The position numbers and the translations under genes are program-made. This document shows positions 1-6,669 of a stretch of DNA of 8,286 nt, one piece after another. Position 1 is the first letter of the stretch. Each line of letters begins with the position of its first letter. Origin of the DNA: Planctomycetes bacterium RBG_13_46_10 (lineage in GTDB: Bacteria; Planctomycetota; Phycisphaerae; Sedimentisphaerales; Anaerobacaceae); the NCBI GenBank assembly GCA_001824645.1, contig MHYD01000074.1, positions 34,056-42,341 on the forward strand, written 5' to 3'. The notes beneath the pieces were generated by a model. That model made no database searches. It was not told where the DNA came from and saw only the letters and a program-made list of their open reading frames with translations.

Positions 1-74
1 AATGTCAAACAAAATCGTGCTTATGATTTGTCACGCTCAGCTACGATGATTGTTAACTCCTGATGCAGGAAGAA

Positions 75-105
75 GATATTCAATGCACGATGAGCATTAA
101 ATATC
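75..105 (-). terminator. Candidate terminator hairpin downstream of fbaB
   Basis: Read on the minus strand, two 12-nt arms (GATATTTAATGC and GCATTGAATATC) flank a 7-nt loop. They pair completely if one U-G wobble is allowed; on the plus strand the same position is a C-A mismatch. The structure therefore suits a minus-strand RNA, which is the direction of fbaB. It begins about 20 nt after the fbaB stop codon and is followed by TTCTTCC, a pyrimidine tract rather than a clean U run. The stem is AT-rich, and a competing small palindrome (AATATC/GATATT, 100-113) overlaps one arm. It could end the aceE-fbaB transcript or simply protect its 3' end. Confidence 0.42.
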
Positions 106-125
106 GAGATATTAAACTAAATGCT

Positions 126-1178
126 TCAAGCAATAGTTATTTCTTTTGCCAGGTAAACATCCTGTACGGCATTGAGCAGCTCGATTCCCTCTTTCATGGG
201 TTTCTGGAAGGCTTTTCTGCCCGTGATAAGTCCTGTGCCGCCGGCTCGTTTATTTATTACAGCAGTTTTTACAACCTGCTGCAAATCATTATCTCCTGAT
301 GCACCACCGGAGTTGATTAAGGGGACTCTGCCCATATAGCAGTTTGCTATCTGGTATCGTGTCCAGTCTATCGGGTGTTTGGATGTTAGCTTTTCATAAA
401 CCAGGGGATGCGTTTTACCGAATTTCAGGACTTTGAAACCTTCATTACAGGTCGGCAGCTTTTGTTTGACAATATCAGCCTGGATGGTAACTGCCAAGTG
501 ATTTGCCTGACCTGTCAGGTCTGCAGATGTTTCGTAGTTGATGTCGTCTTTTTTAAATTCCGGATTTCGCAAGTAAGCCCACAATACTGTAAACATGCCC
601 AACTGGCGTGCGTGTTCGAAGGCATCTGATACTTCTTCTATTTGTCGCGGCGATTCCTGTGAGCCGTAATAGACCGTAGCTCCCACAGCTACGGCTCCCA
701 TTTCAAAAGATTGCTCGACAGAAGCAAACATACGCTGGTCATAAATATTGGGATAGCTGAGAAGCTCATTATGGTTGATTTTAACAATGAAAGGAATCTT
801 GTGGGCATATTTGCGTGAAACCGCGCCGAGAACACCCACAGTTGAGACAACGGCATTGCAGCCGCCTTCAATAGCTAACTTTACAATATTCTCCGGATCA
901 AAGTATAACGGATTGGGCGCAAACGAAGCACCTGCCGAGTGCTCTATTCCCTGGTCCACAGGCAGTATCGAAAGATGTCCCGTTCCCGTCAATCGGCCGT
1001 GATTAAAGACCATCTGTAAATTTCTCAAGACCGTATTTGGCCTATCTGTGATTGTAAAAACCCTGTCTATAAAGTCAGGTCCAGGTAGATGAAGCAAGTC
1101 TTTCAGAATGGTTGTACATTTATGTTCTAATAAATACTTTGCATCGCTTCCGAGAATTTCAGTTATATTTTTTGGCAT
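126..1178 (-). CDS. fbaB: Class I fructose-bisphosphate aldolase (FbaB/DhnA type)
   Basis: This enzyme cleaves or forms fructose 1,6-bisphosphate from dihydroxyacetone phosphate and glyceraldehyde 3-phosphate in the cytoplasm, in glycolysis or gluconeogenesis. It uses a Schiff-base lysine and needs no metal. The 350-aa product has the same length as E. coli FbaB and matches my memory of it from end to end. Shared blocks are SILPVDQGIEHSAGASF (70-86), LYFDP (91-95), VLWAYLRN (198-205), SADLTGQANHLA (218-229), ANCYMGR (278-284), LINSGGASG (287-295) and the C-terminal NAVQDVYL. The likely Schiff-base lysine is K238 in ADIVKQK, by analogy with the archaeal-type family. The ATG has an AGGAG site (1185-1189) 6 nt upstream. 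The gene lies 32 bp after the nickel SOD gene, so co-transcription is likely. It is the last gene of the run and no truncation is visible. Confidence 0.96.
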   Translation of the reverse strand: MPKNITEILGSDAKYLLEHKCTTILKDLLHLPGPDFIDRVFTITDRPNTVLRNLQMVFNHGRLTGTGHLSILPVDQGIEHSAGASFAPNPLYFDPENIVKLAIEGGCNAVVSTVGVLGAVSRKYAHKIPFIVKINHNELLSYPNIYDQRMFASVEQSFEMGAVAVGATVYYGSQESPRQIEEVSDAFEHARQLGMFTVLWAYLRNPEFKKDDINYETSADLTGQANHLAVTIQADIVKQKLPTCNEGFKVLKFGKTHPLVYEKLTSKHPIDWTRYQIANCYMGRVPLINSGGASGDNDLQQVVKTAVINKRAGGTGLITGRKAFQKPMKEGIELLNAVQDVYLAKEITIA

Positions 1179-1210
1179 AATAAACTCCTGCTGTATTTGA
1201 ATTGACGGCT

Positions 1211-1693
1211 TTAGCTTCCGGTGCCCAAATAGGCGGCTCTGAACTGAGCCAAAAGGTTTTTGAGCTGTTCGACATTCTGCAAGTCAGTTGTCTGCTTACA
1301 CTTCATTGCGTAAACGAGCATTTTGTGCAATAATGTTATTTTGTTTACATACTCTTTGTAAGCTTTTTGGTCGTTTTCCTCAGCCGGTATGATACGCTGC
1401 GTCATAAAATACTGTGTCACTATCTCGCTGAAGTAGTCGGCGTGGTTTTCCTTGTTTACAATCCATCTGACTAATTGGTTATAATTTTTGTCACCTTCTG
1501 AAGATAAATGTTGAATTTCCTTTATTGATTTCTCGATTGTTGTGATATGTTCTGCCAGCATATTCAGCCTCATCGGGTCATCGTAAATTCCGCACGGAAT
1601 CTCGCAGTGTGAAAGCGCCATAGGCAGGGCGATGAATAATAGTAACGCGCATAACACCACGGCTAATAATATTGTCTTATTTAGCTTTTTCAT
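1211..1693 (-). CDS. sodN: Nickel superoxide dismutase precursor with Sec-type signal peptide
   Basis: This enzyme disproportionates superoxide to hydrogen peroxide and oxygen at a nickel site. The family's nickel hook HCxxPCGxY is present as HCEIPCGIY at residues 29-37. In the known enzyme, nickel is held by the N-terminal amine and side chain of His1, the Cys2 backbone amide and thiol, and the Cys6 thiol, so His29 must become the N-terminus. Residues 1-28 look like a classical export signal: basic MKKLNK, a hydrophobic stretch (about 7-27), then ALS just before His29, which fits an AxS signal peptidase I site. The predicted mature protein is 132 aa, slightly longer than the roughly 117-aa Streptomyces enzyme, and helical. 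Canonical forms carry a short propeptide cut by SodX; no such protease gene is in this window. An AAAGGA site (1701-1706) lies 7 nt before the ATG. The gene lies between the ferritin-like gene and fbaB. Confidence 0.95.
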   Translation of the reverse strand: MKKLNKTILLAVVLCALLLFIALPMALSHCEIPCGIYDDPMRLNMLAEHITTIEKSIKEIQHLSSEGDKNYNQLVRWIVNKENHADYFSEIVTQYFMTQRIIPAEENDQKAYKEYVNKITLLHKMLVYAMKCKQTTDLQNVEQLKNLLAQFRAAYLGTGS

Positions 1694-1714
1694 TTTTCTG
1701 TCCTTTCCGACTAC

Positions 1715-1740
1715 GACTCGGTGCTTCTCCGAGACGAGTC
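1715..1740 (-). other. Small inverted repeat between the ferritin-like gene and sodN
   Basis: The 26-nt segment can fold in two mutually exclusive ways. One uses outer arms GACTCG/CGAGTC (1715-1720 with 1735-1740, 14-nt loop). The other uses inner arms CTCGG/CCGAG (1717-1721 with 1729-1733, 7-nt loop). It overlaps the stop codon of the ferritin-like gene and ends about 8 nt before the sodN ribosome-binding site. There is no following U run, so it is a poor terminator. It may influence mRNA processing or sodN translation, or may be incidental. Confidence 0.3.
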
Positions 1741-2239
1741 AAAAAACACCTTCTACATAATCATCTATGTGATGAAACTCTGCATTCTCCAAAAAATATT
1801 GTGGTTTTGCGAGAAAATCACAAATATTCTCTAAAATAATAAAATGTTTTTGTTCTTCATTAGCCAATTTTTTAAAAATCTCCTTTTGGTCAGGATTATC
1901 TACATCATCGGCCTTTTCGAGATAAAATCGTTTGCTTTCCTGCTCTATGTCCTTTGCTTTTTCATAAAGCCCCAGCTCACTAATGTTAACGTTGAATTTC
2001 TCCGTAGATTCCCTCATCTTCTCAAAAACCTTTTTGGCATTTTTCAAGATTGGCGTATTGGTAATTATCTTTGGATTTTTCGTTCGCATCTGCTGGACGA
2101 CTTTATAGTGCTTTGCCTCCTCATCGGCGAGCATATTACATATATTTTTAAGTCCCTTGTTGCCGGTTTTACCTACCAGCTCGCGGTAGTAATTCTCGCT
2201 GAATTTTTCCTTCTGCATGGCGAATTCGAATATATCCAT
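1739..2239 (-). CDS. Ferritin-like di-iron protein (rubrerythrin-type, no rubredoxin domain)
   Basis: The 166-aa helical protein carries two ExxH iron-binding motifs about 88 residues apart, E41-A-K-H44 and E129-Q-K-H132. Each is paired with an upstream acidic helix (around E11-E15 and E99-E101), the layout of a four-helix di-iron bundle as in rubrerythrin. Such proteins typically reduce hydrogen peroxide or handle iron in the cytoplasm. The C-terminal rubredoxin domain of classical rubrerythrin (two CxxC pairs) is absent; the tail instead reads FLENAEFHHIDDY, a form I associate with stand-alone ferritin-like proteins. The open frame extends 30 codons further upstream, but that part runs into the end of aceF and lacks its own ribosome-binding site. 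The chosen ATG has AAAGG 7 nt upstream. The gene starts 32 bp after aceF and ends 45 bp before sodN. A peroxide-reducing role would suit the hydrogen peroxide made by its neighbour but is inferred. Confidence 0.87.
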   Translation of the reverse strand: MDIFEFAMQKEKFSENYYRELVGKTGNKGLKNICNMLADEEAKHYKVVQQMRTKNPKIITNTPILKNAKKVFEKMRESTEKFNVNISELGLYEKAKDIEQESKRFYLEKADDVDNPDQKEIFKKLANEEQKHFIILENICDFLAKPQYFLENAEFHHIDDYVEGVF

Positions 2240-2246
2240 TTTATTA

Positions 2247-2251
2247 CCTTT
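2247..2251 (-). promoter_or_regulatory. Ribosome-binding site deciding the ferritin-like gene start
   Basis: AAAGG lies 7 nt upstream of the ATG at 2237-2239. It matches the AAAGG(A) sites before most other genes here and rules in the 166-aa start over a 196-residue reading that would overlap aceF. Confidence 0.75.
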
Positions 2252-2271
2252 CAAGGTTCCTTTTAACTTAT

Positions 2272-3573
2272 TTATTCGGTCTCTTGCATAGCTAATGTAA
2301 AAGGTCTTTCCAATGTTTCTACAATCCATCTGAGAAAACGCAGGCCTTCGGTGCCGTCTATAATTCTGTGGTCGTATGAAAGCGACAACGGCAATATCAT
2401 GCGAGGTTGTAGAATATTATTTATATACACAGCTTTTTGACGTGCTCTGGCTAATCCGAGGATAGCGACCTGTGGCCAATAGATAATGGGGGCGAAGTTC
2501 GTGCCGCCGATGCCTCCGAGATTGGAAATGGTAAAATTGCCGCCCAGCATATCCTCCGGAGAGATTTTTTTGTCGCGGGCCTTTTGGGCCAACTCTGTAA
2601 GCTCAACCGATAGCTGCAAAATACTTTTTTTGTCGACATCACGTATAGTCGGAACCAAGAGCCCGCGGTTCGTATCTACAGCAACGCTGATGTGGCAGTA
2701 TTTTTTGTAAATAATCTCCTCAGTTTCAGTATCTACGCTGGCGTTAAATTTGGGAAAGACTTTTAAGGCCGATGCAACCACTTTCATTGCTATGGAGGTT
2801 ATGGTCAATCTGCCCCCGGCCTGCTCAACCTTTTTTGAATATTCGGCTCGAAACTTTTCTAATTCCGTAATGTCAGCTTCATCATACTGAGTTACCTGAG
2901 GGACATTAGCCCAGGTGTAACTGAGGGTATCGGCTATTGCTCTGCGTGTGGCTGTCATCGGCTGGCGCTCAATCTCACCCCATTTGGTGAAATCCGGAAG
3001 ATGTCTGCTTTGTGTGCTTGTGGAGGACATCGGCCCGGATGAAATAATTCTTTTTGCATGTTCTTTTATATCGTCCAGTGTAATTTGTCCTTCAGGGCCG
3101 CTGCCCGTGACTTCGCCAATATCGATACCTAATTCTCGTGCCAGTTGACGTACCGATGGGGAAGCCGACACAGCAATTGTGGCTGGCTGAGGTTTTTCTT
3201 CTGTTGTTTCTACTTGTTCCTGCACTTTGGCGGCTTTTTTGGCCTGAACTTTTTGTACAGGTTTTTGCTCAGGCTTTTTTACGGTGGCCGTTTTTTGTTC
3301 CGAAGGCGTCTGCTCTTTGTTTTCTGTGGCTTTTGCTTCAGTCTCAACCTTCAGAAGAACTTCTCCGACTTTTACTTTTTGTCCCTCTTTCACATTTATT
3401 TCAATGACTTTTCCACTGGCCGTCGATGGCACTTCAAAGGTTGCCTTTTCTGTTTCGATTTCTATGATGGATTGTTCTTTTTTGATAATGTCACCGACCT
3501 TTACCAGCACGTCAATAACCTCGCCGGAATCGACATTTTCAGATATTTCGGGTAATCGGACCTCTGTGACCAT
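2272..3573 (-). CDS. aceF: Pyruvate dehydrogenase E2, dihydrolipoamide acetyltransferase
   Basis: E2 is the core of the pyruvate dehydrogenase complex. It passes the acetyl group from E1 on a swinging lipoyl arm to coenzyme A. The 433 residues show one N-terminal lipoyl domain (about 2-77, lipoylated Lys43 in ETEKATFEVPS), then a charged linker rich in K, E, P, A and Q (about 78-135). The E1/E3 peripheral-subunit-binding domain follows (about 137-175, with SPSVRQLARELGID and GSGPEGQITLDDI). The catalytic domain (about 200-430) carries HRIIDG, His402 and Asp406 of the HxxxDG motif, plus TISNLGGIGG (348-357). With one lipoyl domain it is shorter than the three-lipoyl E. coli AceF. The ATG has AAGGA 7 nt upstream and lies 26 bp after aceE, so the pair is clearly an operon. 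A 2-oxoglutarate or branched-chain E2 is unlikely beside an AceE-type E1. The E3 gene is not in view. Confidence 0.96.
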   Translation of the reverse strand: MVTEVRLPEISENVDSGEVIDVLVKVGDIIKKEQSIIEIETEKATFEVPSTASGKVIEINVKEGQKVKVGEVLLKVETEAKATENKEQTPSEQKTATVKKPEQKPVQKVQAKKAAKVQEQVETTEEKPQPATIAVSASPSVRQLARELGIDIGEVTGSGPEGQITLDDIKEHAKRIISSGPMSSTSTQSRHLPDFTKWGEIERQPMTATRRAIADTLSYTWANVPQVTQYDEADITELEKFRAEYSKKVEQAGGRLTITSIAMKVVASALKVFPKFNASVDTETEEIIYKKYCHISVAVDTNRGLLVPTIRDVDKKSILQLSVELTELAQKARDKKISPEDMLGGNFTISNLGGIGGTNFAPIIYWPQVAILGLARARQKAVYINNILQPRMILPLSLSYDHRIIDGTEGLRFLRWIVETLERPFTLAMQETE

Positions 3574-3599
3574 AATATTGTCCTTTTTATTATGTACCT

Positions 3600-6275
3600 T
3601 TAGATAAGCACAGGATCGACCTTCTCCGGGTCAATATCCATAGCGACCATTGCTTTTTTGACCTTATCAGGATTTATTTTACCTTCAATAGCAAGGCATT
3701 GCAGCACAGCTAACGCTATAAATCGGGCATCAACTTCAAAATAATCTCGCAAAGCTGCTCTATTGTCACTTCGTCCGAAACCGTCGGTGCCAAGTGCTGT
3801 GAAACGACCCGGTATCCACTTGGCAATCGAGTACGGCAAAAATTTAAGATAATCTGTTGCGGCGACAAATATACCTTTTGTTTCGCCGAAACATTGCCGT
3901 ATATACGGAATCTTTTGTTTTTCGTCTGGGTGCAGCATGTTCCAGCGTTCGGTACGACAGGCATCGTTATACAGCTCTTTATAGCTGGTGACACTCCAGA
4001 CATCGGCGGCGATATTATAATCTGACTCTAAAATTTGCTGTGCTTTCACTGCTTCGTTAAGGACTGCACCGCTGCCTAAAAGGTGGACTTGTCCCTCCGA
4101 GGCTTTGTATCTGTACATGCCCTTGAGAATTCCGTCCTTAACTCCTTCGGGCATGGGAGGCATATTATAGAATTCGTTCATAACGGTTATATAATAAAAG
4201 ATGTCCTCTTTCTTTTCATACATACGATATATTCCATCTTGTACTATCGTTGCTAATTCATAAGCAAAGGCGGGGTCGTATGCCTTAAGGTTTGGCACAG
4301 AAAAAGCAAAAAGATGACTATGTCCATCCTGATGCTGTAAGCCTTCGCCGGCCAAAGTTGTTCGGCCTGAAATACCTCCTATCAGAAATCCTTTTGCTTT
4401 TGCGTCTCCGGCCGCCCAGATAAGGTCGGTCATACGTTGACAGCCGAATATGGAATAGAATATGTAAAATGGTATCGTGTTTATTCCATGGGTGGCATAA
4501 GCCGTTCCCGCTGCGATGAAAGATGACATAGAGCCGGCTTCTGTTATTCCCTCTTCTAAAATAGCGCCATCTTTTTGCTCGTTGTAGTAAAGCAGGCTTT
4601 CTTTATCCACAGGCTCGTAAAGCTGACCCACCGGAGAGTAAATGCCCACCTGCCTGAATAGCGACTCCATTCCGAAAGTACGGGCCTCATCGGGAACAAT
4701 CGGGACAATTAGCCTGCCGATTTTTTCGTCTTTAAGAAGTTTTGATAAAAGCCTGACAAAAACCATTGTTGTAGCGACTTCACGTCCCTCAGTGCCTTTA
4801 TAAAACTCCTGGAATAAATCTTCTAATGGCGTTATGATCGGCTCGGCATTTACGACACGGTTCGGCACGTAGCCGCCTAATTTTTTTCTACATTGCTGTA
4901 AATATTTTATTTCTTCGCTGTCCTCGAATGGTTTGTAAAATGGGGCTTCCTGCACTTCTCCATCTGGAATAGGGATGCCGAATCGGCTTCTGAATCCCAG
5001 CAATTCCTGCTCATTAAGTTTTTTTTGCTGATGTGTGATATTTTTTCCTTCGCCTGCTTCGCCAAGTCCGTAGCCTTTGATTGTTTGTGCCAGGATGATT
5101 GTAGGTGAGCCTTTGTGCTCAACGGCGGCTTTATAAGCTGCGTATACTTTTACAGAGTCATGGCCGCCGCGTCGCAGCCTTTCCAACTGCTCATCGGAAT
5201 AATTCTTAACCATCGCCAGCAGCCGTGGGTCTTTGCCGAAGAAGTCCTGGCGTATGTAATCTCCGCCTGAGACGGCGTATTTCTGGTATTGTCCGTCCGG
5301 CACTTCCTCCATACGTTTGACTAATGTTCCGTCTTTGTCTTTATCCAGCAGCGGGTCCCATTCGGAACCCCAGATAACTTTGAGGACATTCCAGCCGGCG
5401 CCGGCAAAAACAGATTCCAATTCCTGGATGATTTTGCCGTTGCCTCGCACAGGTCCATCGAGTCTCTGGAGGTTGCAATTAACAACAAATATTAAATTAT
5501 CGAGCTTGTCTCGACCAGCCAAGCCGATGGCTCCGAGACTTTCAGGCTCATCCATTTCGCCGTCACCTAAAAAAACCCATATTTTTTGGTCCCCGACTGT
5601 ATCGGGGATTGTTTTTTTTAAGCCTCTGTCCTCAAGGTAACGATTGAAACGAGCTTGGTAGATAGCCATGATTGGTGATAATCCCATCGAGACGGTTGGA
5701 AACTGCCAGAAATCCGGCATAAGTCTTGGGTGGGGATATGACGGTAATCCTCCGTCCGGGCTTAATTCACGCCTGAAATTTTCCAAATCAAAGCCTGAAA
5801 GGCGGCCCTCTAAAAATGCCCTGGCATATATTCCGGGTGAAGCATGTCCCTGGAAATAAATAATGTCACCTGCCTGATTCTCATTTTTGGCGCGGAAGAA
5901 GTGATTAAATCCGACCTCATAGAGCGTGGCAGCCGATGCGTATGTTGAGATATGTCCTCCGATACCGGGTGACATCCGGTTGGCACGAACTACCATGCCC
6001 ATTGCGTTCCAGCGGATTACGCTTTTAATGCGGTGCTCGATTTCTATTTTACCCGGATATGGCGGTTGCTGCTCTGCCGGTATTGTATTGATATAAGGAG
6101 TGTTAAAGCCCTGCTGAATCTTTACGCCGTATTTCTGTGCCTCTGTATGGAGTTGTTTTAGCAGGTCTTGAACTCTCTGCGGTCCTTCGTTCCGGAAAAC
6201 CGCATCGAGTGATTCAAGCCAGTCCTTTGTTTCAAGCTCTGCAAATTTGGGATTCTTTTTATCCATAATGTACAT
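3600..6275 (-). CDS. aceE: Pyruvate dehydrogenase E1, homodimeric AceE type
   Basis: E1 decarboxylates pyruvate with thiamine diphosphate and transfers the acetyl group to lipoyl-E2, feeding acetyl-CoA into metabolism. At 891 aa it has the length of E. coli AceE (887) and the same single-chain architecture. The N-terminal domain has RIKSVIRWNAM (82-92), GGHISTYASAATLYEVGFNH (106-125) and GHASPGIYARAFLEGR (143-158). The ThDP-magnesium motif runs from GDGEMDEPE (237-245) to NCNLQ (267-271). The active-site His in KNITHQQKK is H415. The second domain has LEEGITEAG (573-581, with the glutamate that activates ThDP) and FLIGGISGRTTLAGEGLQHQ (630-649). Two in-frame starts occur, ATG at 6273-6275 and 6264-6266; neither has a recognisable ribosome-binding site, and a stop codon directly precedes the first. 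The second would give 888 aa. The gene lies 51 bp after the cysteine-rich gene and 26 bp before aceF. Confidence 0.97.
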   Translation of the reverse strand: MYIMDKKNPKFAELETKDWLESLDAVFRNEGPQRVQDLLKQLHTEAQKYGVKIQQGFNTPYINTIPAEQQPPYPGKIEIEHRIKSVIRWNAMGMVVRANRMSPGIGGHISTYASAATLYEVGFNHFFRAKNENQAGDIIYFQGHASPGIYARAFLEGRLSGFDLENFRRELSPDGGLPSYPHPRLMPDFWQFPTVSMGLSPIMAIYQARFNRYLEDRGLKKTIPDTVGDQKIWVFLGDGEMDEPESLGAIGLAGRDKLDNLIFVVNCNLQRLDGPVRGNGKIIQELESVFAGAGWNVLKVIWGSEWDPLLDKDKDGTLVKRMEEVPDGQYQKYAVSGGDYIRQDFFGKDPRLLAMVKNYSDEQLERLRRGGHDSVKVYAAYKAAVEHKGSPTIILAQTIKGYGLGEAGEGKNITHQQKKLNEQELLGFRSRFGIPIPDGEVQEAPFYKPFEDSEEIKYLQQCRKKLGGYVPNRVVNAEPIITPLEDLFQEFYKGTEGREVATTMVFVRLLSKLLKDEKIGRLIVPIVPDEARTFGMESLFRQVGIYSPVGQLYEPVDKESLLYYNEQKDGAILEEGITEAGSMSSFIAAGTAYATHGINTIPFYIFYSIFGCQRMTDLIWAAGDAKAKGFLIGGISGRTTLAGEGLQHQDGHSHLFAFSVPNLKAYDPAFAYELATIVQDGIYRMYEKKEDIFYYITVMNEFYNMPPMPEGVKDGILKGMYRYKASEGQVHLLGSGAVLNEAVKAQQILESDYNIAADVWSVTSYKELYNDACRTERWNMLHPDEKQKIPYIRQCFGETKGIFVAATDYLKFLPYSIAKWIPGRFTALGTDGFGRSDNRAALRDYFEVDARFIALAVLQCLAIEGKINPDKVKKAMVAMDIDPEKVDPVLI

Positions 6276-6326
6276 TCAAACAACGCATAAAACATATTGC
6301 TGAAGCGGTCGTATTGTTGCATAATC

Positions 6327-6551
6327 TTAGATTGCACTGCCTTTGATGCAATAATACATTCCGGACAGCCCATTATCTATCCAAACGGGGCACTCAGGAC
6401 AATTGCATCCCTTCCTCTCGATGGGCTTTTTACTTTTGCTGCGTGCGCAATATAATCCTTCCCCGCTGCCTTCCGGATAACTGGGGCATTTATCGCAGTT
6501 GCCCTGCAGGCAAATTTTTAGATTTTCCGGCGTATCTTTGACCTTTGCCAT
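6327..6551 (-). CDS. Small eight-cysteine protein, probably DUF2769 family
   Basis: The 74-aa protein has cysteines at 14, 19, 22, 35, 49, 51, 54 and 68. It resolves into two similar halves: C19-x2-C22-P-S-Y ... LYC35 and C51-x2-C54-P-V-W ... YYC68. Each is a CxxCP[SV][YW] block followed 13-14 residues later by an aromatic-cysteine pair. This suggests two small metal-binding units (zinc or an iron-sulfur cluster) made by internal duplication. From memory it resembles the uncharacterised DUF2769 proteins of methanogens and anaerobic bacteria; no function is known to me. There is no signal peptide or membrane segment, so it should be cytoplasmic. An upstream TTG would add 8 residues, but AAAGG sits 8 nt before the chosen ATG and inside that longer version. 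It lies between superoxide reductase and aceE, so a redox or metal-related role is plausible but only inferred. Confidence 0.78.
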   Translation of the reverse strand: MAKVKDTPENLKICLQGNCDKCPSYPEGSGEGLYCARSKSKKPIERKGCNCPECPVWIDNGLSGMYYCIKGSAI

Positions 6552-6559
6552 GTCTCTTA

Positions 6560-6564
6560 CCTTT
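6560..6564 (-). promoter_or_regulatory. Ribosome-binding site deciding the cysteine-rich gene start
   Basis: AAAGG lies 8 nt upstream of the ATG at 6549-6551. It falls within the extra codons of the longer TTG-initiated reading (TTG at 6573-6575), which argues that the shorter 74-aa protein is the real product. Confidence 0.65.
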
Positions 6565-6669
6565 AATAAACTCAACCTATTTCAAAATACAAATGCATAC
6601 ATATAGCAAAATTTTTGTTAATGTTTTGACAACCCAATCAATCTTATCTTTTCCTGTAAAAAGTTAGTA

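Noticed and set aside
3..8. TTGACA on the minus strand near the left edge as a -35 box for a gene outside the window
   Set aside because: Any -10 element and the gene itself would lie beyond the window, so a single hexamer is not enough.
57..303. Direct repeat ctcctgatgca at 57-67 and 293-303
   Set aside because: The second copy is inside fbaB coding sequence and explained by its codons; an 11-bp match is likely chance.
2237..2329. A 30-codon N-terminal extension of the ferritin-like gene overlapping the aceF end
   Set aside because: It lacks a ribosome-binding site, overlaps aceF coding sequence, and the internal ATG has AAAGG at 7 nt and begins the conserved helical domain.
3138..3607. 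Several overlapping plus-strand open frames opposite aceF
   Set aside because: They are Phe/Leu-rich mirror frames of the Lys/Glu-rich linker and lipoyl domain on the other strand, with no family resemblance.
6587..6632. Possible promoter/operator before the cysteine-rich gene: TTGTCA (minus, 6627-6632), TATATG (6600-6605) and an imperfect dyad around ATGCAT
   Set aside because: The spacing of the two hexamers is 21 bp, too long for a standard sigma-70 promoter, and the dyad matches at only 6 of 9 positions.
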